64,000 bases of DNA from Candidatus Aquidulcis sp. (GTDB lineage: Bacteria > Chloroflexota > Anaerolineae > UBA4142): contig DYJA01000019.1 in NCBI GenBank assembly GCA_020723345.1, positions 16,121 through 80,120 of the forward strand, read 5' to 3'. How positions within the stretch are numbered: the first letter of the stretch is position 1; each line of letters starts with the position of its first letter. Shown in pieces: positions 43,826-51,675 of the stretch. The notes below the pieces were generated by a model. It had not been told where the DNA came from. It was given only the letters and a program-made list of their open reading frames with translations, and did not search any database. Both the position numbers and the translations under genes were made by a program.

Positions 43826-44029
43826 TCAAAGATCAATTTTCGATTTTCGATTGACGCTCACGCGCAGGACGGGAAGAAACACGCCGAAAAACGCGACGAA
43901 AGCGATGGCGATAACCAACAGGCGCGTCTCTTGCAATGACAAGCGCAACCACACTGCGAGCGCGAGCGCGCCGACAAGCGCGAGCAGCCACAGCGCAAAC
44001 GCTCCGGCGAGCACCAAGAGTTTTCGCAT
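43826..44029 (-). CDS. Small two-span membrane protein
   Basis: 67 residues from MRKLLVLAGAFALW. Two hydrophobic segments (LLVLAGAFALWLLALVGALALAV shape, and LLVIAIAFVAFFGVFLPVL). The last residues (NRKSKIDL) come from a CGATTTT heptad repeat. Family unknown; its stop is 8 bp before the lipoprotein start. Confidence 0.5.
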   Translation of the reverse strand: MRKLLVLAGAFALWLLALVGALALAVWLRLSLQETRLLVIAIAFVAFFGVFLPVLRVSVNRKSKIDL

Positions 44030-44164
44030 CACGTATCCGTTTCCGCGCGTTCGTAGTGAGGCACGCCGCGATGTTCGCAGAGTGCCGTCTCCGCTTGCGC
44101 GTGACGCGACTCCGCCAACTGCGCTTCGTCGCATACTACGAACACGCCCGCGCGTTTTGTCGCA

Positions 44165-44569
44165 TCACGTTTCCGTTTCGTAGTGCACGCGCGGCAAATC
44201 GGCAATTTCGATTTCGGCGATGCGATCCGCGCCGAGCGCTTCCACGCGCGTCAGCACGCGCGTCGCTTCGTCAATCAGCCGCGCAACGTCCACGCCCATG
44301 CAGCGCGGCGCGTACGGTCGCAGGTAATTGATGCCGCGCGCCAACACCTTGGTCGTGCCGTTGAAATTACGCCGCGTTAAATGATGCAAGCCGACGCCGA
44401 CCTGGAGAATCCCTTTGTAGAAATTCCGCATCGTCACGTCCGCCTCGGCGCGCCAAATTGCTTCGAGCGTTTCGTGCTGATGCCAGTACTCGCCGCGATT
44501 GAATTGCTCGCACGCGCGAATCATTTGCGCGGTGGGGTGCTCGCGGCAGCGAGAATTATCTATTCGCAT
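44165..44569 (-). CDS. DUF309 family protein
   Basis: 134 residues (a start at MIRACEQF, 15 residues later, is also possible). The DUF309 signature is clear: EQFNRGEYWHQHETLEAIW, NFYKGILQVGVGLHHLTRRN and GTTKVLARGINYLRPY. These are small all-helical proteins of unknown biochemical role, common in bacteria and archaea. Confidence 0.9.
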   Translation of the reverse strand: MRIDNSRCREHPTAQMIRACEQFNRGEYWHQHETLEAIWRAEADVTMRNFYKGILQVGVGLHHLTRRNFNGTTKVLARGINYLRPYAPRCMGVDVARLIDEATRVLTRVEALGADRIAEIEIADLPRVHYETET

Positions 44570-44609
44570 CGTGTACTACTACAACAAAGAATGCTCCGCC
44601 AGCAGATCT

Positions 44610-44777
44610 TCAACGCGCGACAGAAATTTGAGCAATGGTTTCGGTTCCAGACTCTCGCATCACAAGACGCAAGGAAAGAGTGTCGTCCGTGCGCTCAGTC
44701 TCCTCGACCGATTGCACAAACCACACTCTTTGCAGCGCCTCGTGGGCTTCCTGATAGAGTTCAGCTGCGCGTTGCAT
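44610..44777 (-). pseudogene. Remnant of a toxin-like partner gene
   Basis: 55 residues from MQRAAELYQEAHEALQR, overlapping the 108-residue gene by 17 bp. It begins like the second gene of a two-gene module (VWFVQSVEETERTDDTLSLRL) but stops after MRESGTETIAQISVAR, shorter than I would expect. No continuation is visible in another frame. I judge it truncated, with low certainty. Confidence 0.4.
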
Positions 44778-45087
44778 CCGATTCTCGTAATTCGCGGAGT
44801 CGGTGTTCCATCGTCTTGATTCCGCTGATCGCCGTTTCCCAATCCATTGCGTCGGTTTCAACATCGAAAGCAAAACCGCGCTGTGGAACGGTACGCCGCT
44901 CCGTAAATTCTTGGAAATTCATTCCATACTTTTGGCAAAGCGCGCGATCAGTATGCCGGTACGCCGCAAGTCGCCGCAAACATTCCGCTTCGAGCAATCG
45001 GCTCACTTTGGCATCGACATCCTGCTCGCCTGGAAAAGTATCCTCGAGCAATCGGTAGGTACGCTCACGCAATATCAATTCACTCAT
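44761..45087 (-). CDS. Small protein, antitoxin-like
   Basis: 108 residues, helical and charged (VDAKVSRLLEAECLRRLAAY; MDWETAISGIKTMEHRLREL). Its ATG overlaps the EamA stop by 4 bp and its end overlaps the 44610-44777 fragment, a layout seen for toxin-antitoxin-like pairs. No motif is recognised. Confidence 0.55.
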   Translation of the reverse strand: MSELILRERTYRLLEDTFPGEQDVDAKVSRLLEAECLRRLAAYRHTDRALCQKYGMNFQEFTERRTVPQRGFAFDVETDAMDWETAISGIKTMEHRLRELRESDATRS

Positions 45088-46025
45088 CGTTCCTCCATTG
45101 GCGCCTCTGTATCGTCTTCCATTCTACAATCACCCTTACGCTTTGTCAATCGGATTTGGACGATCACCGCGCCCGCGCTCGCCAAAATCATTCCGACGAT
45201 TTTGGGCGCGCTGAACGATTCACCCAGAAACAGCCACGCCAGAATCGCGATTTGCACGAGCATCGTGTTGTTGATGATCGCCGATTCGGTCGCGGACAAG
45301 ATTCGCAGAGTGTGATTCCACAACGTAAACGCGAACGCGGTGTTGACAACGGCGAGCCAACCGATGATCGCCCAATGTTGCCAAGTGAGCGGCGGCAGGT
45401 TTTCGATCTGCAGTCCCGTGAGCAATAACGCGCCTGCGCCGATCCCCATACTGACGAACGTGACGACGAGCGGCGGCAGATTCCAGCGATGATTGATCTG
45501 CCGACCCAGGATCGACGAGAGCGAGTTTGCCAGCACGCCAATCGACACGACGACGAACCCGAACACTTCGCCCGCGGGGATCGCGACCGGATAGAAAAAG
45601 ATCGCCGCGCCGAGGGTGAAGAGCGCGACGCCGCCCCATTGCAAGATCGTCGGACGCTCCGCTAACAGCGCGATGCCGAACAACGGCACGACGATCGCGG
45701 TGAGCGTCAGCAAGAAACTCACCGTCATCGCGGGCAAGTACGCCAAGCCGACGAAGACCGCGCCTTGTGTAACCGCGTAGTACAGCAAACCGAGCGCGAG
45801 CAAGCCGAGCCACTGCCGCGCGGACAAATCGCGCAGCGCGGCGCGCGCATCAACGCGCAATCCGAAGGGGAGCAAACACAGAAACGCGAGGGAATAGCGC
45901 AAACCCGCGAACGTAAGCGCGGGCAAATCGGTCAAACCGATCTTGATCAGCACCCAGGAGGTCGACCAGAGGAAGGTGACGAGGACGGCTTGGAGGACGG
46001 CGCGGGTGTGGGAGGAAAATTTCAT
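45084..46025 (-). CDS. EamA/DMT-family transporter
   Basis: 313 residues from MKFSSHTRAVLQAV; upstream codons come from repeat DNA. Ten membrane segments in two halves; WSTSWVLIKIGLTDLPALTF and LRYSLAFLCLLP are family-typical, and the second half ends LFLGESFSAPKIVGMILASAG. It is a metabolite exporter or importer with unknown substrate. The last residues overlap the following small gene. Confidence 0.9.
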   Translation of the reverse strand: MKFSSHTRAVLQAVLVTFLWSTSWVLIKIGLTDLPALTFAGLRYSLAFLCLLPFGLRVDARAALRDLSARQWLGLLALGLLYYAVTQGAVFVGLAYLPAMTVSFLLTLTAIVVPLFGIALLAERPTILQWGGVALFTLGAAIFFYPVAIPAGEVFGFVVVSIGVLANSLSSILGRQINHRWNLPPLVVTFVSMGIGAGALLLTGLQIENLPPLTWQHWAIIGWLAVVNTAFAFTLWNHTLRILSATESAIINNTMLVQIAILAWLFLGESFSAPKIVGMILASAGAVIVQIRLTKRKGDCRMEDDTEAPMEER

Positions 46026-46026
46026 T

Positions 46027-46157
46027 GGAAGCAATTTTCGATTTTCGATTGCCGATTTTCGATTGAAATAATGCCCGAAGATCAATCTTCGGGCTGAACA
46101 GACAAAGGACGCTAAAGCGTCCTTGAAACGCCCAGCCCTGTCGTTTACGACGGGCAA
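46027..46157. repeat. Heptads plus three small hairpins
   Basis: CGATTTTCGATTGCCGATTTTCG units, then palindromes GCCCGAAGATCAATCTTCGGGC, AAGGACGCTAAAGCGTCCTT and CCGTCGTAAACGAC-type. They fill the gap between the EamA and GH16-like genes. Confidence 0.75.
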
Positions 46158-46180
46158 TTTTCAAAAGAGCAACCGAAAAT

Positions 46181-47005
46181 TTAGAGCGGTTCGATTCTGA
46201 CGCGCGTCAACTCCATCCACTGCCGCTGCGGAACGGCGATGCGTTGGAAATCGAAATCGCGTCCGGGTCCCATCGTCGTCGCGTTGTTGTCCACCCACGC
46301 GACGAAACCGAGCGGCACGGTCGGCGGGTTCGGCGCGCGGAATACTTCGACATCGTCCACAAAAAAGATCGCCTCGCGCGGCAGCCAATCGAGGCGGTAC
46401 GTGTGCCAATCGGTCAGCGCGACGTCGTCCAGAATTTTTTCGTACGCGTGGATGCGCGTCTGCGCGAGATTGAAAACAAGTTTGCTCATCCCCGGCAATC
46501 GAAAAATCAGATTGCCGAGCGCCATCGTCACTTTGTCGGCGCGCCCGCCGTTCAACGTCGCGGCTTTCCAACCGTTGCCGCGCACGCCGCGCGCGAACGC
46601 CATATCGCTTTGCGGCGACGCGTAGAAAAACCAGAGCGCGTTCGGCGGTACGTCCACATTGCCGACCCAATCGAACGGATCGTTCCAAAAGCCAAAGCCC
46701 GCGGTGCCAAGCATTTGCCCCGCGTCCTGAGCGTCCTTCGACTCCGCTGCGCTCCGCTCAGGATGCTGCGCAGTCGAAGGATGGCTCATCCGCGCGCGCA
46801 CGGTCAATCGCAGCGGCGGCGTCCACGCGAGTTTGTGACGCGGCGCGGTGCGATGATCGTCCAACTCCGCGTCGGAGAGTTGCCCCGCTTGCGCGCCGTC
46901 GACGACAAAGCGAATCAACCCAGGTTCGTTTTCGATTTGCGCGTGCCCGATGCAAAAGCGCACCCAGGAGGGATGCGCGCCGTGTTCAAAGAAATCATCT
47001 ATCAT
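46181..47005 (-). CDS. GH16/concanavalin-like domain protein
   Basis: 274 residues. The second half matches laminarinase/GH16-like beta sandwiches: LTDWHTYRLDWLPREAIFF then VDDVEVFRAP and LGFVAWVDNN. GH16 enzymes have EIDxE; here the corresponding segment (GFGFWNDPFDW) lacks it, so it may be a non-catalytic sugar-binding relative. No signal peptide is evident. A CTGAGC/CGAAGG-type repeat at about 46724-46782 inserts HPERSAAESKDAQDAG in frame. Confidence 0.75.
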   Translation of the reverse strand: MIDDFFEHGAHPSWVRFCIGHAQIENEPGLIRFVVDGAQAGQLSDAELDDHRTAPRHKLAWTPPLRLTVRARMSHPSTAQHPERSAAESKDAQDAGQMLGTAGFGFWNDPFDWVGNVDVPPNALWFFYASPQSDMAFARGVRGNGWKAATLNGGRADKVTMALGNLIFRLPGMSKLVFNLAQTRIHAYEKILDDVALTDWHTYRLDWLPREAIFFVDDVEVFRAPNPPTVPLGFVAWVDNNATTMGPGRDFDFQRIAVPQRQWMELTRVRIEPL

Positions 47006-47009
47006 GTGA

Positions 47010-47140
47010 ACAGCAGAAGGGAGAAGATGGCATAAGAGGGCTCAAGAGGGCGAAGAGGGCAAAGAGGGCAAAGACGGCAGAGCGCGCGCGCCTTCTCGTC
47101 TTCTGCGCCTTCTCATGCCTTCTTCTGCCGTCTATCCGCC
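47010..47140. repeat. Purine-rich 9-bp units with mirrored pyrimidine arm
   Basis: AGAGGGCGAAGAGGGCAAAG on one side and GCCTTCTCATGCCTTCTTC on the other; a long imperfect hairpin between the GH16-like gene and cas6. Confidence 0.7.
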
Positions 47141-47144
47141 TTCT

Positions 47145-47978
47145 TCACCCTTCGACGCGTCTCGTCATCCCCATTCCCTGCGTTGTCTTATACCCCGTCC
47201 CGCAGAAAAACGCAAAATCGGCGAGGAGATTGAGGACGCGCCACAACGCGCGCTCGCGGCTGAAATAGTTGAACGTCGCGCGTCCGATCCAGCCCGCGGC
47301 GCGAAATTCGCCGAAATCGACGATCTGCGTTTTCAACGCGTAGCGGCTGAGCGCGACATCTTGTTCGACGCGCGCGATCAGATCGTCTTCGAACGCGGGT
47401 TGCGCGAACGCGTTCCACGCGCGGAGCCAGCCGCCCCACATCTGCGCGGGGAGCGGAAACAAAATGTTGCGATGGATTTGGCGGTGCGCGGTCAGCGTCG
47501 CGAATTCGAGCGTGACGCGGTCAGCGCGATTAGACCTGACAGGTTTCTGAAAACCTGTCAGGTCTTCGGCTTGAAACCACTTGTTCACCAATTCTTCCGC
47601 GCTCGCCGCGCCTGCCCAGGGATGCGCGGCGCGGTCGGTGAGCGGCGCGCCGACGGCGAACATCGCGCTACCGAGGCGAATTTCGCGCGGCAAGTTCGGC
47701 AGAATGGTTTGCGCGAGGAGTTGGGCGAGGCGCGGTTCGAAGGCGGTAACCCTTACCCCCACCCCCGTCCCCTCCCCCGTCCTTCGACTGCGCTCAGGAC
47801 AGGGGAGGGGGGCAACGGTGAACGGTTTGTCGCCGCGCGGTTCGTGGAGCGCTTGCGCGAGCGCGGGATCGGCGCGGCGCACGAGATCCAAAAAGAGCGC
47901 GTGCGCTTCGCGTCCGTAAAAGCGCGCAGCGGGCGCGGGCGCAAGAGGTGACAGTGGAATGACGGCGGAGAGGAACAT
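47145..47978 (-). CDS. cas6: CRISPR pre-crRNA endoribonuclease Cas6
   Basis: 277 residues from MFLSAVIPLSPLAPAP. RAMP ferredoxin folds with the Cas6 C-terminal glycine-rich loop CGTGYKTTQGMGMTRR, PREIRLGSAMFAVGAPL and a helix FAQPAFEDDLIARVEQDVAL. It should cut the array transcript within repeats, leaving an 8-nt 5' tag. It lies 526 bp from the decayed end of the array. Two repeats have inserted in frame: a GGGGGTAAGGGTT/CTGAGC-type block at 47745-47816 (LPCPERSRRTGEGTGVG) and an AGACCTGACAGG palindrome at 47532-47565 (EDLTGFQKPVRS). Whether the enzyme still works is open. Confidence 0.88.
   Translation of the reverse strand: MFLSAVIPLSPLAPAPAARFYGREAHALFLDLVRRADPALAQALHEPRGDKPFTVAPLPCPERSRRTGEGTGVGVRVTAFEPRLAQLLAQTILPNLPREIRLGSAMFAVGAPLTDRAAHPWAGAASAEELVNKWFQAEDLTGFQKPVRSNRADRVTLEFATLTAHRQIHRNILFPLPAQMWGGWLRAWNAFAQPAFEDDLIARVEQDVALSRYALKTQIVDFGEFRAAGWIGRATFNYFSRERALWRVLNLLADFAFFCGTGYKTTQGMGMTRRVEG
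47532..47565. repeat. AGACCTGACAGG palindrome inside cas6
   Basis: AGACCTGACAGGTTT pairs with AAACCTGTCAGGTCT. Other copies: 28029-28067, 28158-28191, 50440-50479, 60300-60333. Confidence 0.9.
47745..47816. repeat. C-rich/G-rich palindrome with CTGAGC core inside cas6
   Basis: TACCCCCACCCCCGTCCCC and GGGGAGGGGGGCAACGG arms around CTTCGACTGCGCTCAGGAC. Similar arms form the element at 7816-7893. Confidence 0.8.
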
Positions 47979-47991
47979 TTTTAGCGTGAGG

Positions 47992-48185
47992 TTATGCGGG
48001 GACGGATTCGGCAAGGATTTGTTCAAGCGTGATGCGTCCCTGCTTGAGCGCTTGTAGGACGCGCACCAAGTGAAGTTCAAACATCATATCGTCGTCGGGA
48101 TAATCTGCTTTGATGGCTCGCTCGATCTGCTCAAGACCTCGGCGGGTAAACCGCTCTGCTGCTTCAGATGCTTCAAATCAAACAT
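47992..48185 (-). pseudogene. Frameshifted small gene upstream of cas6
   Basis: An ATG at 48185 with GGAGGAACG before it reads MFDLKHLKQQ and stops after 33 codons. In the next frame a longer reading continues EASEAAERFTRRGLEQIERA, IKADYPDDDMMFELHLVRVL and ends ILAESVPA at 47992. Adding one G after MFDL joins them into a plausible 64-residue acidic protein, so a single-base deletion is likely. Its stop is 13 bp before the cas6 start. Function unknown. Confidence 0.5.
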
Positions 48186-48210
48186 CGTTCCTCCGCACTA
48201 TTCTTTCTGA

Positions 48211-48238
48211 ATTATTGTCAGAGCGCGACTTTTGTCAA
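48211..48238 (-). promoter_or_regulatory. Promoter for the frameshifted gene and cas6
   Basis: On the minus strand TTGACA (48238-48233), a 16-nt spacer and AATAAT (48216-48211), followed by GGAGGAACG and ATG. It probably drives cas6 too. Confidence 0.6.
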
Positions 48239-48250
48239 CCGCGTGATAAA

Positions 48251-48503
48251 GGATGACAACGGACAACAACGGATTAAACGGACAGACCGCGCGCGCGTCC
48301 GTTGAATCCCATCGCGTCCGTTGTCCAAGCGATTACAACGGACATCCTTCGACTTCGCTCAGGACCGAAAAGCAACGGACAAACCGCGCGCATCCGTTTG
48401 TTTTCGGTTTTGTCCGTTGTTATCTCTCTGCCCGATGACAACGGACTAAATTGGACTGAACGGACAGACCCCGCCCAGGCGTCCGTTTAATCCGATCTTG
48501 TCC
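48251..48503. repeat. ACAACGGAC inverted-repeat elements abutting the CRISPR array
   Basis: Three partial or full copies of the element also found at 27994-28235: ACAACGGAC ... GTCCGTTGTTATC. One holds a CTGAGC/CGAAGG-type unit (48350-48365). The last copy runs straight into the terminal, decayed CRISPR repeat. Confidence 0.8.
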
Positions 48504-50231
48504 GTTGTTATCTCTGTTAGAGCTTCACGTGCGTTGCAACTGTACTAACGACAGGGGGAGTAAGCCAGAATGGTCTGGTTTCAATCTCTGTTAGAGCTTC
48601 ACGTGCGTTGCAACGGGCGAAAGCATTCAACCAGTACTGGCCCACCGGCAAGTTTCAATCTCTGTTAGAGCTTCACGTGCGTTGCAACACGGCGACCCCG
48701 ATTCCGTCAGCAACGGTTAGTTTCAATCTCTGTTAGAGCTTCACGTGCGTTGCAACTTGGGAGATGTCAAATCATCGTCCTCAAAGCAAGTAAGTTTCAA
48801 TCTCTGTTAGAGCTTCACGTGCGTTGCAACTTGGGAGATGTCAAATCATCGTCCTCAAAGCAAGTAAGTTTCAATCTCTGTTAGAGCTTCACGTGCGTTG
48901 CAACTCGAAGATGAAATGTGTGTCGTTCCGTTACCCAAGTTTCAATCTCTGTTAGAGCTTCACGTGCGTTGCAACCTGGTTACCGGCACATGGGCAGCGT
49001 TGCCTACGGTGAGTTTCAATCTCTGTTAGAGCTTCACGTGCGTTGCAACGTTTTCTTGGTGTAATAACCATCAGGCTTAGTTTTGTTTCAATCTCTGTTA
49101 GAGCTTCACGTGCGTTGCAACCTTGACAAGCACGGCTACACCAACCCGCCTGCCGACGTGTTTCAATCTCTGTTAGAGCTTCACGTGCGTTGCAACTCGG
49201 CAAACTGTCGGGTGGCGCGTTTGAAAAGATTGAGTTTCAATCTCTGTTAGAGCTTCACGTGCGTTGCAACAGAGCCGCTGCCCTGTGTCGGCGGTGAGTT
49301 TAAGATCGAGTTTCAATCTCTGTTAGAGCTTCACGTGCGTTGCAACGCCGCCCGCGACGAATGTCACTATGGGTCGCAACCAAGTTTCAATCTCTGTTAG
49401 AGCTTCACGTGCGTTGCAACCAGAAAAAAACTTTAGGCCCTTTTAGGGCAAGCCAGCTCGTTTCAATCTCTGTTAGAGCTTCACGTGCGTTGCAACTTAC
49501 GGTGAACCAAAGCGGTAATCGCCGTGTCCGAGTTTCAATCTCTGTTAGAGCTTCACGTGCGTTGCAACTAGACTACCCAGCGAACCTGGCAGTGAACGAA
49601 GACGCGTTTCAATCTCTGTTAGAGCTTCACGTGCGTTGCAACTAAATCGAAAAAAAACTTCGCGTCAGAAAAAGGAGGTTTCAATCTCTGTTAGAGCTTC
49701 ACGTGCGTTGCAACAAACACAAACGCCAACTTCAACTCCATGGATCAATTTGTTTCAATCTCTGTTAGAGCTTCACGTGCGTTGCAACTTCCGGTTTTTA
49801 GGGAGCATCGGCATTATTTAGTCAAGTTTCAATCTCTGTTAGAGCTTCACGTGCGTTGCAACCTGGGACTCTGTTGACGACTACATCATGTACATGCGAC
49901 GTTTCAATCTCTGTTAGAGCTTCACGTGCGTTGCAACCGTTTGCTCTAAAGCTATGAAAGCTGGCGAGAAACAGGTTTCAATCTCTGTTAGAGCTTCACG
50001 TGCGTTGCAACACGAATTATTTGTATATTCCTTTATCGTCAAAGTCGAGTTTCAATCTCTGTTAGAGCTTCACGTGCGTTGCAACACGTCCCTGACCGCT
50101 AAGTGGGCTGCTGACCAGAGTTTCAATCTCTGTTAGAGCTTCACGTGCGTTGCAACAAACACCGTCGAGCAACAGAACATCATTGACAGGTTGAGTTTCA
50201 ATCTCTGTTAGAGCTTCACGTGCGTTGCAAC
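48504..50231 (-). CRISPR. CRISPR array, 24 repeats of 37 bp and 23 spacers
   Basis: On the plus strand repeats start GTTTCAATCTCTGTTAGAGC and end TTCACGTGCGTTGCAAC. Read on the minus strand they end in ATTGAAAC, the usual 8-nt crRNA 5' tag, so the array is transcribed on the minus strand. Spacers are 31-39 nt. The low-coordinate repeat (48504-48540) is altered at its 5' end (GTTGTTATCT in place of GTTTCAATCT), as expected of the leader-distal end; the high-coordinate repeat (50195-50231) is intact and next to the leader. Spacers 4 (48757-48793) and 5 (48831-48867) are identical. cas6 lies beyond the distal end; effector genes lie beyond the leader, on the same strand. Confidence 0.98.
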
Positions 50232-50439
50232 GGCATCATTAATCTATTTTCGCCTTGCCCCACTCCACACATCATTTTTCCCTCTTTTACCCAATTTTTG
50301 CCCCACTTTCGCTACTTCCGCATAGGTGAACGCGCGCCGCGCTCTCCCACCGCCAAAGCCGTCCGCAAACCTCCCGGACGTATGGTGAAAAACCTACCCG
50401 CTGACACATAGATTCGCAGAAAATTTAAGGACGCAGACC
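50232..50439 (-). promoter_or_regulatory. CRISPR leader
   Basis: On the minus strand the 65 bp next to the first repeat are A/G-rich (GGGTAAAAGAGGGAAAAATG, CGAAAATAGATTAATGATGC), unlike the surrounding coding DNA. Its position beside the undamaged repeat fits a leader holding the array promoter. No confident -10/-35 pair is assigned. Confidence 0.7.
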
Positions 50440-50479
50440 AGACCTGACAGGTTCGCTGCGCGGGAAACCTGTCAGGTCT
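50440..50479. repeat. AGACCTGACAGG palindrome between leader and cas7-like gene
   Basis: AGACCTGACAGGTTCGCTGC and GGAAACCTGTCAGGTCT form a hairpin 21 bp after the cas7-like stop codon; it could end the effector operon transcript. Confidence 0.85.
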
Positions 50480-50500
50480 CACTTGTGCGACGCCACCAAC

Positions 50501-51307
50501 CTACTTTTCGGTGACGGTGATTTTCACCTTGCCGCAATCTTTCGAGCGGAACCCGCCGATGACTTGAATGTTCTCCAGACACCCTTTGATCAGTTTTTCG
50601 TAGATCGTTTGCGCCGACCACGCGGGATCATCCAGCCAGCGATCCACTTTGCCTCTCGCTCCCAAGTTGCGCGCCTGTCCAAGCGTCCAGTGCCGCAGAT
50701 CGTCGCGTTGCAAAACCTGGAGCGTCCCTACGAATTTGATTTTCTCATTGACGACATACCACGAACGATTCGCCCCTTCGACGCCGGTCTCCGTCTCGCG
50801 ATCAATCCGCAACGAGTACAGTTCCTCGTCGGTGCGACCTTGCCCCTCCGCCAACTTGAGAAACGGCACACGCACAAAGCCAAGCAAGGTTTGCGCGCCC
50901 AGAAGATAGCACGCCGGGCAAATCGGATCGCCGTACTTGTTGTACGTGCAGGGTTCTTTGTACTCTCGGTATTCCCTGATCTCAACCCGCTTTTTCGCCT
51001 CGACCCATTGCTTGTCATTGAGGATTCTTTTCTCGTCGTCAGATGCGCGTCCGGGGATGCACGGCTGCACACCTGCCTTGCGCCATTCCTTTTTCGACGC
51101 GTCAAAGTACTCGCCAATCAAAAAGCGTTCGATCTGGTTTCGCCACGCGCCTTTGAGCGTTGTGGACGGCACGATGGCTTGGTTCTGCAAGCGCACAATC
51201 GAATTCTCGATCGATGTGAACACATCGCGCGTTGCGCCAATGTGCAACGGCGACAATGTTTCGAGCGTGACCGTGTACTCTTTCCATTGCGGTAAAAGCG
51301 CGCTCAT
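50501..51307 (-). CDS. cas7: Cas7-like RAMP protein (Csm3-like), type III effector backbone
   Basis: 268 residues. RAMP features: LETLSPLHIGATRDVF, the IVPSTTLKGAWRNQIE helix start (family SLKG motif), Cys pair CPACYLLGA as in Csm3 CxxCRLFG, and C-terminal glycine-rich VIGGFRSKDCGKVKI. In Csm3 the segment IDSPVIK holds the Asp that cuts target RNA; here the aligned segment reads IENSIVR, so Glu34 replaces Asp. Backbone binding of crRNA is likely, but target RNA cleavage may be lost or weakened. It is the only Cas7-like protein in the locus. Its ATG overlaps the small-subunit stop. Confidence 0.82.
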   Translation of the reverse strand: MSALLPQWKEYTVTLETLSPLHIGATRDVFTSIENSIVRLQNQAIVPSTTLKGAWRNQIERFLIGEYFDASKKEWRKAGVQPCIPGRASDDEKRILNDKQWVEAKKRVEIREYREYKEPCTYNKYGDPICPACYLLGAQTLLGFVRVPFLKLAEGQGRTDEELYSLRIDRETETGVEGANRSWYVVNEKIKFVGTLQVLQRDDLRHWTLGQARNLGARGKVDRWLDDPAWSAQTIYEKLIKGCLENIQVIGGFRSKDCGKVKITVTEK

Positions 51308-51675
51308 ACCTCTTCCTCCTTCAAAGTTTGCAAAGCAATTGCATCCAACTTGCGGATGAGAAATCCTTTGAGCGAAACTGGTTTATCGAGTCCATTCGCG
51401 CTCGCGACGAACTCGTAGAATTTGTCATAGATATCGGAACGCGCCACCTGCCTCTCTTGCCCTCCGATCCGGATTCGATCCAAGTAATTTTGTTCCGATT
51501 CCTTGCGGTCTTTGAGAATCGCTTGGACTTCGGGCAAGCCGTATCGCTCCAAGACCCGCCCCATCGTGTCAAGAAACCGGCTGGACAGCACAGTGTCTTT
51601 CCTGTCCAAGTACGCGCGCAATTCGGCGTCTTTTTCTGCCGCGCGGATAAATTCTTCAACAGTTCTAACTGACAT
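51304..51675 (-). CDS. Small effector subunit (Cas11-like)
   Basis: 123 residues, predicted all-helical (TVEEFIRAAEKDAELRAYLD, FLDTMGRVLERYGLPEVQAI, SDIYDKFYEFVASANG). Its size, helical content and place between the two RAMP genes are those of Csm2/Cmr5-type Cas11 subunits, which line the target strand groove. No sequence motif proves it. It overlaps the cas5-like gene by 11 bp and the cas7-like gene by 4 bp. Confidence 0.65.
   Translation of the reverse strand: MSVRTVEEFIRAAEKDAELRAYLDRKDTVLSSRFLDTMGRVLERYGLPEVQAILKDRKESEQNYLDRIRIGGQERQVARSDIYDKFYEFVASANGLDKPVSLKGFLIRKLDAIALQTLKEEEV

Noticed and set aside
48952-50136. Several short open frames within the CRISPR array
   Set aside because: They translate the repeat (for example SISVRASRALQ) and are products of the array.
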